Source: RGIG7450 sp045577655
Lineage (GTDB): Bacteria > Bacillota > Clostridia > RUG12999
Direction: 5' to 3'
NCBI GenBank assembly: GCA_045577655.1
Contig: JAZNIU010000012.1
Coordinates: forward strand, 1-23,680
DNA length: 23,680 bases
The position numbers and the translations under genes were made by a program. Of the stretch, positions 1-8,840 are shown one piece after another. Position 1 is the first letter of the stretch; each line of letters begins with the position of its first letter. The notes under the pieces were generated by a model. That model was not told the DNA's origin and did no database searches. It saw only the letters and a program-made list of their open reading frames with translations.

Positions 1-516
1 ATTTTCAACAAGAGGATTTCCAAATGCCTGCTCGCTGCTCATAATATTAAGCCCAACAAATATGAGCCCAAGCCCTGAGCACAGACTGCCGGCAAGTTTA
101 ATTTTATCTGATTTGGCAAAGCCCATCATAACGCCTGCAAAAGCAAGTATATACATTGCCATATTGAAATAGTCATTTTTAAGAGCAACAAGAACACCGG
201 TGATGGTCGTACCGATATTTGCACCCATAATAATTGGTGTTGCCTGCATAAGTGTCATAACACCTGCATTTACAAGACCGATAACCATTACAGATGTAGC
301 AGAAGAACTCTGAATAATCGCTGTTACACCTGCACCGATTCCAACGCCTGAAAATCTATTGTTGCTGATTCTTTCAAGCAGACGTTTCATTCCCATACCG
401 GCACTTCGCTCTAAAGCGTCGCCCATAAAGTTCATTCCAACAATAAAAACGCCTACACCTGCAAGTAACCAAATTAAACTCTGAATAAGCTGCATAATTT
501 CCTTTGATGTTAACAT
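1..516 (-). CDS. Na/Pi cotransporter family protein (N-terminal part, runs off the window)
   Basis: This is the first 172 residues of an integral membrane Na+-dependent phosphate symporter of the NptA/YjbB (PF02690) family. The translation shows hydrophobic segments. The family hallmark QSSSATS lies at residues 69-75, followed by GANIGTT at 98-104, together the first of the two inverted transport repeats expected in the family. The second repeat and any C-terminal PhoU-like domain would lie beyond position 1. The ATG at 516-514 is preceded by AAAAGGAG six bases upstream, which fixes the start better than the methionine at codon 8. The gene has its own consensus promoter just downstream of the purL terminator, so it is transcribed independently of the purine operon. 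Family assignment is secure; the ion and substrate are inferred from the family. Confidence 0.88.
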   Translation of the reverse strand, partial: MLTSKEIMQLIQSLIWLLAGVGVFIVGMNFMGDALERSAGMGMKRLLERISNNRFSGVGIGAGVTAIIQSSSATSVMVIGLVNAGVMTLMQATPIIMGANIGTTITGVLVALKNDYFNMAMYILAFAGVMMGFAKSDKIKLAGSLCSGLGLIFVGLNIMSSEQAFGNPLVEN

Positions 517-588
517 TTAAGTCTCCTTTTAAATTAATCGTTGTTTGTATATATAAAATTGTTTTATCTTTAAAATTTTGCCAAATGA

Positions 589-617
589 ATTATAACATTT
601 TAAAATAATAATTGCAA
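589..617 (-). promoter_or_regulatory. Sigma-A promoter of the Na/Pi symporter gene
   Basis: On the minus strand TTGCAA (617-612) and a perfect TATAAT (594-589) are separated by exactly 17 bases. The predicted start of transcription is about 65 bases before the ATG at 516. The promoter sits between the purL terminator and the symporter gene. Confidence 0.75.
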
Positions 618-623
618 GTTTTT

Positions 624-660
624 TTAAAAAAAAGTCTCGTTCACATATGTGAACGACACT
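624..660 (-). terminator. Intrinsic terminator of the purine operon
   Basis: Just after the purL stop, the minus strand forms a hairpin whose core is the perfect palindrome CGTTCACATATGTGAACG (638-655). The stem extends by AGT/ACT with one mismatch (633-660) and is followed by an unbroken run of eight T residues. This is a classical Rho-independent terminator. It ends the purE-to-purL transcript before the symporter promoter. Confidence 0.88.
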
Positions 661-666
661 AAAATA

Positions 667-3600
667 TTATTTGTAATATTCCATAGCAGATTTAAATATT
701 TTCATATCATAATCGCCATCAACATTTTTGTAAAGACCACTGCCAATACGTTCGGAATGTCCCATTTTACCAAATACACGGCCATCGGGAGAGAGGATAC
801 CCTCAATCGCACAGGCGGAGTTGTTGGGGTTGAAATGAATATCAGCTGTTGCATTTCCGTCAAGGTCAACATACTGAGTGGCAATCTGACCGTTTTCGGC
901 AAGCTTTGAAACAAATTCATCGCTCGCGAGGAATCTGCCTTCACCGTGAGAAATTGGAACGCTGTATATTTCGCCCGGCTTAACGAGAGACAGCCAGGGA
1001 GATTTGTTGGAAACAATTCTTGTGCGGACAATACGAGACTGGTGTCTGCCGATTGAGTTGTATGTAAGTGTAGGGCAGTTTTCATCAGTATCGGTTATCT
1101 CGCCAAAAGGAACAAGTCCCAGTTTTATAAGTGCCTGGAAACCGTTACATATTCCGCACATAAGTCCGTCACGGTTTTTAAGCAAATTATGTACCTCATC
1201 TTTGATTTTTGCATTTCTGAAAAATGCAGTAATAAATTTACCTGAACCGTCCGGTTCGTCACCGCCCGAAAAACCTCCAGGGATGAATATAATCTGAGAC
1301 TCTTTTATTCTGTCAGAGAAATAGTTGACAGATTCTGCAATTCCTGCAGCAGTAAGGTTGTTTATAACAACAATTTCAGGAGTCATACCTGCTGCACGGA
1401 CAGCTTTTGCTGAATCATATTCGCAGTTTGTGCCCGGGAATACCGGTATGAGAACACGGGGAGAAGCAAGATTGACAGTTGCAGCTTTTTTCTCCTGCGC
1501 CGGATAGGTTAATGTAGGAATTTCACCTGAATTCGTTTTAATATTGCAACTGTAAACAGATTCCAACTTGTCCTCGTATGCTGTAAGCAGTTTTTCAAGG
1601 GCAATGGTTTTGCCGCCAAAGGAGATGGCTTTTTCTTCTGTTGTATAACCAATAACTGTTCCAACATTTTCGTCCTCTGTAAGTTCGAGAATGAATGAAC
1701 CGTATAAATAGCCGAAAATATCTTTCATGGAAAGATTTTTGTCATATTCAAAACCAATTCCATTACCGAACGCCATTTTCATAACAGCTTCTGCGACACC
1801 ACCGTATGTGGGAGTGTATGCCGCTGCAACTTTTCCGTCACGCATAAGTGTAGTTACGGTGTTCATAACTTCTTTAAAGGATGCGGGAACAGGAAGTCCG
1901 TTTTCGTCATAATCCGGTTTTAAAATAACAGTTTTATGACCTGCTTTTTTAAATTCGGGGGAAATTATGTTTTTGATTTTATCGGGAGTTACCGCAAAAG
2001 AAACAAGAGTTGGCGGAACATCGATATCTTCAAAACTACCACTCATTGAATCTTTGCCGCCGATTGCTGCAATCTCATAGTCCATCTGTGCTTTGAAAGC
2101 GCCCAAAAGAGCTGCCAGAGGTTTGCCCCAACGATTTTTGTCTTTCAGCGGTTTTTCAAAATATTCCTGGAAAGTGAGATATACTTCTTCAAAAGATGCA
2201 CCGGTTGCAATAAGCTTTGCAACAGACTCAACAACTGCAAGATATGCTCCGTGGTAGGGGCTTTTTTCTGAAATGAACGGGTTATATCCCCATGCCATAA
2301 CAGAACAGGTGTCGGTGTCTTTTGTTTCGGACGATACTTTGTTAACCATAGCCTGAACGGGAGTGAGCTGGTTTTTGCCGCCAAAAGGCATAAGAACCGA
2401 ACCGGAGCCTATTGTGGAGTCAAAACGCTCTGAAAGACCACGTTTTGAACAAATATTGAGGTCGCCGGCAAGGTTTAAATATTCTTCAGTAAAATCGCTG
2501 CCGACGCTCTTTTCAAATTTTTCCGGAGCAAGGGGAGCAATGTCAATATGCTTTTCTGCACCGTTGGAATTTAAAAATTCACGGGATATATCAACAATTT
2601 TCTTGCCGTTCCAGTTCATAACAAGGCGTTTTTCCGCCTGAACCTTTGCAACAACAGTAGACTCTAAGTTTTCTGCTTTTGCAAGAGCAACAAATTTTTC
2701 GACATCTTCCGGAGCAACAACAACAGCCATTCTTTCCTGAGATTCGCTTATAGCAAGTTCAGTTCCGTCAAGACCTTCATATTTTTTGGGGATTGCATTA
2801 AGGTCAATTACAAGACCGTCTGCAAGCTCGCCTACGGCAACAGACACACCGCCTGCACCAAAGTCGTTACAACGTTTTATCAGAAGAGACGCTTCTTTGT
2901 TTCTGAAAAGTCTCTGGAGTTTTCGTTCTTCGGGAGCATTACCCTTCTGAACTTCTGCACCGCAGGATTCAAGAGATTCTAAAGTGTGTGATTTGGAAGA
3001 ACCTGTTGCACCGCCGCAACCGTCTCTTCCTGTTCTGCCGCCAAGCAGTATTACAATATCGCCCGGAGCCGGAACTTCACGACGGACATTTTCTGCCGGA
3101 GCAGCACCGACAACGGCACCTATTTCAAGTCGTTTTGCAACATAACCCTGGTGATAGAGCTCGTCAACCTGACCGGTAGCAAGACCAATCTGGTTACCGT
3201 AAGAACTGTAACCTGCTGCTGCAGATAAAACAAGTTTACGCTGCGGAAGTTTGCCTTTTAAAGTATCTTCAATGGGAGCAAGAGGATTTCCTGCACCGGT
3301 TACTCTCATAGCTGCATAAACATAAGCTCTTCCTGAAAGAGGGTCACGGATTGCACCACCAATACAGGTAGCAGCACCACCGAAAGGTTCAATTTCTGTC
3401 GGGTGGTTATGAGTTTCGTTCTTGAAAAGAAGCAGCCAGTCCTGCTCATCTCCCTCAAGATTAACTTTTATTTTAACGGTACAGGCATTTATTTCTTCCG
3501 ATTCGTCAAGTCCGTCAAGTTTGCCGGCTTTTTTTAAGTATTTTGCCGCAATGGTTGCAATGTCCATAAGGCAGATGGGTTTTGTTCTGCCAAGCTCCTT

Positions 3601-4359
3601 GCGGACATTTTTATACTCTTCAAAAGCAGACTGAATAAGCGGGTCGGCAAATGTAACATTGTCAATTGTTGTGAGGAATGTTGTGTGTCTGCAATGGTCC
3701 GACCAGTATGTGTCAATCATTCTGATTTCGGTAATTGTGGGATTGCGGTTTTCCGAAATAAAATATTTCTGACAGAATGTGATGTCGTCAATATCCATAG
3801 CAAGACCATAGTCTGAAACAAACTTTGCAAGCCCCTCTCTGTCAAGCTCAGTAAAACCGCTGAGCACCTCAACAGACTGGGGGATATCATAAACTGTTTT
3901 TAAAGTTTTAACCTCACCAAGAGATGCTTCTCTGCTTTCAACAGGGTTTATAACATACTTTTTAACGGACAAAATATCTTCTTCAGACAGTTTGCCTTCA
4001 AGTATATATATTTTAGCTGTGCGTACAGCGGGACGTTCGCCCTGTGAAATAATCTGAATACACTGAGAAGCGGAGTCTGCACGCTGGTCAAACTGACCGG
4101 GCAGATATTCGCTTGCAAAAACAAAGCTGTTATCATCATAGTTTAAAGTTGATGAGATAATATCAAGCTGGGGTTCGGAAAAAACAGTTTTGCAAGCATA
4201 GTCAAACAGGTCTTTGTCAATATTTTCAACATCGTATCTGTTAACGATACGAAGACCTGTCAGATTTTTTACTCCGAGAAGAGAAATGATTTCGTTTTTA
4301 AGAGATAGAGCTTCATGAGCCAACTCGGTTTTCTTTTCAACATATACTCTGTATACCAT
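667..4359 (-). CDS. purL: Phosphoribosylformylglycinamidine synthase, single-chain (PurL with fused glutaminase)
   Basis: This enzyme converts FGAR, glutamine and ATP to FGAM, the fourth step of IMP synthesis. At 1230 residues it is the large single-chain form found in many Clostridia and streptococci, in which the synthetase and the PurQ-like glutaminase are fused, so no purQ or purS is needed. The N-terminal and central parts carry the paired AIRS-type ATP-binding domains (for example the FKNETHNHPTEIEPFGGAAT stretch). The class I glutaminase occupies roughly the last 270 residues, from VLIPVFPGTNCEYDSAKAV. Its nucleophile is the Cys in GICNGFQ (C1071) and its His/Glu pair is in KMGHSER (H1201, E1203). 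All catalytic residues I can check are present. It is the last gene of the operon, 17 bases after purD, with an AAAGG ribosome site, and is followed by the operon terminator. Confidence 0.97.
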   Translation of the reverse strand: MVYRVYVEKKTELAHEALSLKNEIISLLGVKNLTGLRIVNRYDVENIDKDLFDYACKTVFSEPQLDIISSTLNYDDNSFVFASEYLPGQFDQRADSASQCIQIISQGERPAVRTAKIYILEGKLSEEDILSVKKYVINPVESREASLGEVKTLKTVYDIPQSVEVLSGFTELDREGLAKFVSDYGLAMDIDDITFCQKYFISENRNPTITEIRMIDTYWSDHCRHTTFLTTIDNVTFADPLIQSAFEEYKNVRKELGRTKPICLMDIATIAAKYLKKAGKLDGLDESEEINACTVKIKVNLEGDEQDWLLLFKNETHNHPTEIEPFGGAATCIGGAIRDPLSGRAYVYAAMRVTGAGNPLAPIEDTLKGKLPQRKLVLSAAAGYSSYGNQIGLATGQVDELYHQGYVAKRLEIGAVVGAAPAENVRREVPAPGDIVILLGGRTGRDGCGGATGSSKSHTLESLESCGAEVQKGNAPEERKLQRLFRNKEASLLIKRCNDFGAGGVSVAVGELADGLVIDLNAIPKKYEGLDGTELAISESQERMAVVVAPEDVEKFVALAKAENLESTVVAKVQAEKRLVMNWNGKKIVDISREFLNSNGAEKHIDIAPLAPEKFEKSVGSDFTEEYLNLAGDLNICSKRGLSERFDSTIGSGSVLMPFGGKNQLTPVQAMVNKVSSETKDTDTCSVMAWGYNPFISEKSPYHGAYLAVVESVAKLIATGASFEEVYLTFQEYFEKPLKDKNRWGKPLAALLGAFKAQMDYEIAAIGGKDSMSGSFEDIDVPPTLVSFAVTPDKIKNIISPEFKKAGHKTVILKPDYDENGLPVPASFKEVMNTVTTLMRDGKVAAAYTPTYGGVAEAVMKMAFGNGIGFEYDKNLSMKDIFGYLYGSFILELTEDENVGTVIGYTTEEKAISFGGKTIALEKLLTAYEDKLESVYSCNIKTNSGEIPTLTYPAQEKKAATVNLASPRVLIPVFPGTNCEYDSAKAVRAAGMTPEIVVINNLTAAGIAESVNYFSDRIKESQIIFIPGGFSGGDEPDGSGKFITAFFRNAKIKDEVHNLLKNRDGLMCGICNGFQALIKLGLVPFGEITDTDENCPTLTYNSIGRHQSRIVRTRIVSNKSPWLSLVKPGEIYSVPISHGEGRFLASDEFVSKLAENGQIATQYVDLDGNATADIHFNPNNSACAIEGILSPDGRVFGKMGHSERIGSGLYKNVDGDYDMKIFKSAMEYYK

Positions 4360-4376
4360 AAGTCAAGCCTTTCTGC

Positions 4377-5642
4377 TTAGCTAAGCTTTGCTTTAAGTGC
4401 TTTTGCACCAATATCTTTACGATAAAAAGCATTATCAAAATGTATTTTTTCTACTTCAAGGTAGGCCTTTTCGATAGCATTTTCAAGGGAATCTGCAGTT
4501 GCAGTAACCCCAAGAACCCGTCCGCCACCTGTTAAAAGTTTTCCGTCCTGAAGCTTTGCTCCCGCTACAAAAACATTCGCACGGGAATTTTCCATTGTTA
4601 TTTCATATCCGGTGTCGTATTTTCCCGGATAACCGTCCGACGCCATTACTACACAACAAGCTGCACCCGACGAAAATTCAATTTCCATTTCGCTGAGCTT
4701 TTCTTCTTCCACCGCTTTCATAATTTCAAACAAATCGGTTTTAAGAAGAGGGAGAACAACCTGAGTTTCGGGGTCGCCGAAACGACAGTTATATTCTATA
4801 ACTTTGGGACCATCGGGAGTGAGCATCAGGCCAAAATATAAACAACCTTTAAAGGTGCGCCCCTCACTGTTCATAGCATTCATTGTAGGAATAAAAATCT
4901 TTTCCATACATTCAGCAGCAATTTGGTCGGTGTAGTAGGGGTTGGGAGCAATTGTTCCCATTCCGCCGGTGTTAAGACCGTTATCGCCGTCAAGTGCACG
5001 TTTATGGTCCATTGAAGAAACCATCGGAACAAGAGTTTTACCGTCGGTAAAAGAAAGAACAGAAACTTCCGGGCCTGTCAAGAATTCTTCTACAACAATT
5101 CTGCTACCGCTTTGACCAAAAATTTTGTCTTCCATCATAGATTTAACGGCAGCCTTTGCTTCCTCTTTTGTTTGTGCTATGATAACACCTTTGCCCAGTG
5201 CAAGGCCGTCAGCTTTTATAACTGTCGGCAGGGGGGCGTTTTCGATATAGCAAAGAGCCTCGTCCATATCTGTGAAAACTTCATATGCAGCAGTGGGAAT
5301 ATTATATTTTTTCATAAGGTTCTTTGAAAAAACCTTGCTTCCCTCAATCTCTGCAGCAGCTTTTTTGGGTCCAAAACAGGGGATACCAATACTGTTTAGC
5401 TCATCTACCGCACCAAGTACAAGCGGGTCGTCCGGAGCAACAACCGCAAAGTCAACCGCATTTTCTTTTGCAAATTCCACAATGGCGGGAATGTCTTTCG
5501 CACCGATATTCACACAGGTTGCATCCATAGCAATTCCACCGTTTCCGGGCAATGCAAAAATTTCGGTAATTTCAGGATTTTCTTTAAGTTTTTTTATAAT
5601 TGCGTGCTCGCGACCGCCGCCGCCCACAACCATTATTTTCAT
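4377..5642 (-). CDS. purD: Phosphoribosylamine-glycine ligase (GAR synthetase)
   Basis: This cytosolic ATP-grasp ligase joins 5-phosphoribosylamine to glycine, the second step of purine synthesis. The 421-residue length is normal. The protein starts with the typical MKIMVVGGGGREHAI Rossmann-like segment. It continues with the ATP-grasp region (KADGLALGKGVIIA) and the metal-binding stretch YNCRFGDPETQ. The ATG is preceded by GGAAAGG eight bases upstream. It lies 18 bases after glyA and 17 bases before purL. The neighbouring serine hydroxymethyltransferase makes glycine, the direct co-substrate of this enzyme, so the order is biochemically sensible. Confidence 0.97.
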   Translation of the reverse strand: MKIMVVGGGGREHAIIKKLKENPEITEIFALPGNGGIAMDATCVNIGAKDIPAIVEFAKENAVDFAVVAPDDPLVLGAVDELNSIGIPCFGPKKAAAEIEGSKVFSKNLMKKYNIPTAAYEVFTDMDEALCYIENAPLPTVIKADGLALGKGVIIAQTKEEAKAAVKSMMEDKIFGQSGSRIVVEEFLTGPEVSVLSFTDGKTLVPMVSSMDHKRALDGDNGLNTGGMGTIAPNPYYTDQIAAECMEKIFIPTMNAMNSEGRTFKGCLYFGLMLTPDGPKVIEYNCRFGDPETQVVLPLLKTDLFEIMKAVEEEKLSEMEIEFSSGAACCVVMASDGYPGKYDTGYEITMENSRANVFVAGAKLQDGKLLTGGGRVLGVTATADSLENAIEKAYLEVEKIHFDNAFYRKDIGAKALKAKLS

Positions 5643-5660
5643 ATTATCAGCCTTTCCGAT

Positions 5661-6899
5661 TTAATAAATTGGGAACTTTTCGCAAAGAGCAACCACTTCT
5701 TTGGCAATACTGTCCTTGTTTGCTTCAAAATCTGTTGCAACAAGTTTAATGAAATGAGCAATTTTTTTCATTTCTTCTGTGCCAAATCCGCGGGATGTAA
5801 CTGCAGGAGTACCAATTCTGAGGCCGCTTGTAACAAATGGACTTTGAGGGTCGTTTGGAATAGTGTTTTTATTTGCAGTTATATGAACTTCGTCAAGTCT
5901 GTGTTCAAGTTCTTTTCCTGTAAGGTCAAAGGGACGAAGGTCAAGAAGCATCAGATGATTATCTGTTCCGCCCGATACAATATTAAATCCTTCTTTTATA
6001 AATTCGTTTGCAAGACAAGCTGCATTTTCAACAATTTTTTTCTGATAGGTTTTAAAATCGTCTGTCAGAGCTTCGCCAAAAGCAACTGCTTTTGCTGCAA
6101 TGATATGCATGAGAGGACCGCCCTGAGTTCCGGGGAAAATAGCTTTGTCAATTTTTGCTGCGTGCTCTTCTTTACAAAGAATGAGACCGCCACGGGGGCC
6201 TCTTAAAGTTTTGTGTGTTGTTGATGTAACAACATCTGCATAGGGAACAGGACTCGGATGAACACCTGCTGCAATAAGACCGGCAATATGTGCCATATCA
6301 ACCATCATATATGCGCCAACTTCATCACAGATTTCTCTGATTTTTTTAAAATCTATTGTTCTTGAATATGCACTTGCACCTGCAACGATAAGTTTAGGTT
6401 TGCAGGAAAGGGCAATTTCGCGCATTTTATCATAATCGATAATGCCTGTGTTATCATCCACGCCGTAGGGAACAATATTGAAATATTTACCCGAAATATT
6501 AACAGGGCTGCCGTGAGAAAGGTGGCCGCCGTGGGCAAGGTTCATACCCATTACAGTGTCGCCGGGGTTAACAAGAGCAAAGAAAGCTGCAAGGTTAGCA
6601 TTAGCACCGCTGTGAGGCTGAACATTTGCGTGTTCTGCGCCAAAAAGTTTTTTTGCACGGGCTCTTGCAATTTCTTCAACCTCGTCAACAAATTCGCAAC
6701 CGCCGTAATAACGTTTATCCGGATAACCTTCTGCATATTTGTTGGTTAAAACACCGCCGGCTGCGAGAAGAACAGCTTTAGATACAATGTTTTCAGAAGC
6801 GATAAGCTCGATGTTGTTTTTCTGTCTTGAAAATTCTCTGTCGCAGGCAGCGTATACTTCGCTGTCATAGTTGTTAAGTTCTTCAAAAAAGTTTTTCAT
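5661..6899 (-). CDS. glyA: Serine hydroxymethyltransferase
   Basis: This PLP enzyme converts serine and tetrahydrofolate to glycine and 5,10-methylene-THF. The 412-residue length is standard. The PLP-binding lysine is K230 in the signature TSTTHKTLRGPRGG. Other family segments visible are NKYAEGYPDKRYYGG near residues 53-67 and the DMAHIAGLIAAG segment near 201-212. The ATG is preceded by AAAGGAG. The gene is inside the purine operon, between the AICAR formyltransferase gene and purD. It can therefore supply glycine to PurD and, through folate interconversion, formyl groups for PurN and the AICAR formyltransferase. Co-regulation by the upstream ZTP riboswitch fits this role, since ZTP signals shortage of formyl-folate. 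Confidence 0.96.
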   Translation of the reverse strand: MKNFFEELNNYDSEVYAACDREFSRQKNNIELIASENIVSKAVLLAAGGVLTNKYAEGYPDKRYYGGCEFVDEVEEIARARAKKLFGAEHANVQPHSGANANLAAFFALVNPGDTVMGMNLAHGGHLSHGSPVNISGKYFNIVPYGVDDNTGIIDYDKMREIALSCKPKLIVAGASAYSRTIDFKKIREICDEVGAYMMVDMAHIAGLIAAGVHPSPVPYADVVTSTTHKTLRGPRGGLILCKEEHAAKIDKAIFPGTQGGPLMHIIAAKAVAFGEALTDDFKTYQKKIVENAACLANEFIKEGFNIVSGGTDNHLMLLDLRPFDLTGKELEHRLDEVHITANKNTIPNDPQSPFVTSGLRIGTPAVTSRGFGTEEMKKIAHFIKLVATDFEANKDSIAKEVVALCEKFPIY

Positions 6900-6920
6900 A
6901 TCAATATCTCCTTTATGGTA

Positions 6921-8108
6921 TTAGTGGTGGAAAAGACGCATATGTGTAAATGCCATTGCAATTCCGTGTTTGTCACAAGCTTCAATTACAAGACTGTCGC
7001 GGATTGAGCCGCCCGGCTGAGCAATATAGCTTACGCCACTTTTTGCTGCTCTGTCAATGTTGTCGCCAAAGGGAAAGAAAGCATCAGAACCAAGTGCAAC
7101 ACCTTTGATGGAAGCAAGGTATGCTGTTTTTTCCTCTTTTGTCAAAGGCTCGGGACGTGTTTTAAAGAAGTTCTGCCAGTTGCCCTCACCAAGAACATCG
7201 TCGCTGTCATTGTCAGATATATAAAGGTCAATGCAGTTGTCTCTGTCCGGTCTGCCAAGCTCATCCAAAAACGGAAGATTTAAAACTTTGTCATACTGAC
7301 GGAGATGCCAATTGTCCGCTTTACTTCCTGCAAGACGTGTACAGTGAATTCTTGACTGCTGACCTGCACCTACGCCTATTGCCTGACCGTCCACTGCAAA
7401 ACAAACAGAGTTTGACTGAGTGTATTTAAGTGTTATAAGAGCAACAACAAGGTCGCGGATTGCACTTTCGGGAAGATTTTTGTTTTCGGTTACAATTTCT
7501 GAAAGAAGCTCGCGGTTTATTTCAAAATTGTTTCTGCCCTGTTCAAAAGTGATGCCGTAAACCTGTTTGCGTTCTATCGGGTCAGGTACATAGTTTTTGT
7601 CTATTTCAACAATATTGTATGTGCCTTTACGTTTTCCTTTTAATATTTCAAGAGCCTCGGGAGAATACCCCGGAGCAATAACACCGTCCGAAACTTCTCT
7701 GGCAATAAGTCTTGCAGTAACTTGGTCACATTCGTCGGAAAGTGCAATCCAGTCGCCGAAAGAGCTCATTCTGTCTGTACCTCTTGCGCGGGCATAGGCA
7801 AGAGCGAGAGGGGAAGAATCCAAATCGGCAATGTCGTCGACAAAACATGCTTTTTTAAGCTTTTCGCTCATTGGAAGACCAAGAGCAGCAGAGGTTGGAC
7901 TGACATGTTTGAAAGAAGTTGCACAGGGAATGCTAAGCGCTTCTTTTAAATCTTTTACAAGCTGCCAGCTGTTGAATGCATCAAGAAAATTTATGTAGCC
8001 CGGTCTGCCGTTTAGAATTTTTATGGGAAGGTCGCTGCCGTCATGCATAAATATTTTTGACGGTTTCTGATTTGGGTTACAACCGTATTTAAGCTCAAAT
8101 TCGTTCAA
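6921..8108 (-). CDS. purH: AICAR formyltransferase, stand-alone (no IMP cyclohydrolase domain)
   Basis: This enzyme transfers a formyl group from 10-formyl-THF to AICAR, giving FAICAR. At 395 residues it corresponds only to the transformylase half of classical PurH; the N-terminal MGS-like cyclohydrolase half is absent. The catalytic Lys-His pair is visible at K67-H68 in TSFKHVSPTSAALG. Further conserved stretches are SDAFFPFGDNIDRAA and GVSYIAQPGGSIRD near the C-terminus. The start codon is TTG (8108-8106), immediately after the TGA of the cyclohydrolase gene with no intervening base. The ribosome site AAGGAG lies about nine bases upstream, inside the preceding gene. No nearby in-frame ATG would keep the conserved N-terminus. 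The arrangement implies translational coupling with the next enzyme in the pathway. Confidence 0.93.
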   Translation of the reverse strand: MNEFELKYGCNPNQKPSKIFMHDGSDLPIKILNGRPGYINFLDAFNSWQLVKDLKEALSIPCATSFKHVSPTSAALGLPMSEKLKKACFVDDIADLDSSPLALAYARARGTDRMSSFGDWIALSDECDQVTARLIAREVSDGVIAPGYSPEALEILKGKRKGTYNIVEIDKNYVPDPIERKQVYGITFEQGRNNFEINRELLSEIVTENKNLPESAIRDLVVALITLKYTQSNSVCFAVDGQAIGVGAGQQSRIHCTRLAGSKADNWHLRQYDKVLNLPFLDELGRPDRDNCIDLYISDNDSDDVLGEGNWQNFFKTRPEPLTKEEKTAYLASIKGVALGSDAFFPFGDNIDRAAKSGVSYIAQPGGSIRDSLVIEACDKHGIAMAFTHMRLFHH

Positions 8109-8840
8109 TCAGTCCATCTCCTTTTCATGTTTGTTTATCATTCTTGTCTGTGTCTCACCGGTTGAAAGGTTTATATATTTAACACACATTGAAATTTTGT
8201 TGTCAGCATTAAGATTTTTCCAGATAAGACCTGCAAACTCATCTATACTGTCTGAAATTTCAACCCTTTCCGGTTCGCCTGTGAAAGTAGGAATTGGGTT
8301 TCCGTCGCAGTTATAGGTGTGAATGAAATGACCAAGTCCTGCAAGGGAAGAATAGTTAAATGTGTATCTGTTACAAGACGAGCCCTCTTCATCAGCACTT
8401 TTAAGTATGCTCATTTTATATGTAAAATCATTGCCATTAAAGGTGAGCATACTGCTTATTCTTGGTGTGAAATTGGGAGCATCTGGTTCAAATTCTCTTG
8501 TTTCAAGCGCTGCTTCAAAAGAGTTGCCATCTTTAACAAAATCATATATTGTGTCAGTCTGGTCACCGTTTGTCACAATTAAATTGTTGCCGATTTTTTT
8601 AATCGGTGAATAAATAATGAGAGAGGGGTCGGAAACCTTGCTTTCATCAAAAGGATATATAGTAACGTTTTCGCCCTCTTGTCTGAAAATTCTGTTACGG
8701 CTGTTTTCGCTTCTGCCCATTATAAAATAAGCAATAGCGGCACAGCTTCCGTCAGGAGTTTTGCCAACAACAATCCCTCTGCCGGGGTATGTGTTGTTTT
8801 GTAATATATCTGACAAACTGTTTATATCATATATGCCCAT
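8109..8840 (-). CDS. purO: IMP cyclohydrolase, PurO (archaeal) type
   Basis: This protein is predicted to close the ring of FAICAR to give IMP, the last step of the pathway. It resembles the PurO family (PF07826) first described in methanogenic archaea and also found in Clostridia. The N-terminal stretch YPGRGIVVGKTPDGSCAAIA and the following MGRSENSRNR match my memory of that family. At 243 residues it is somewhat longer than the archaeal proteins of about 200. It overlaps the end of purN by 14 bases and abuts the AICAR formyltransferase gene. The neighbour lacks a cyclohydrolase domain, so context strongly supports the assignment. A database comparison was not possible here. Confidence 0.87.
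   Translation of the reverse strand: MGIYDINSLSDILQNNTYPGRGIVVGKTPDGSCAAIAYFIMGRSENSRNRIFRQEGENVTIYPFDESKVSDPSLIIYSPIKKIGNNLIVTNGDQTDTIYDFVKDGNSFEAALETREFEPDAPNFTPRISSMLTFNGNDFTYKMSILKSADEEGSSCNRYTFNYSSLAGLGHFIHTYNCDGNPIPTFTGEPERVEISDSIDEFAGLIWKNLNADNKISMCVKYINLSTGETQTRMINKHEKEMD

Noticed and set aside
649..909. 86-codon plus-strand frame opposite the end of purL
   Set aside because: It starts inside the operon terminator hairpin and mirrors conserved PurL coding.
5604..6206. 200-codon plus-strand frame opposite glyA and the start of purD
   Set aside because: It is a shadow of the glyA reading frame with no plausible ribosome site or recognisable domain.
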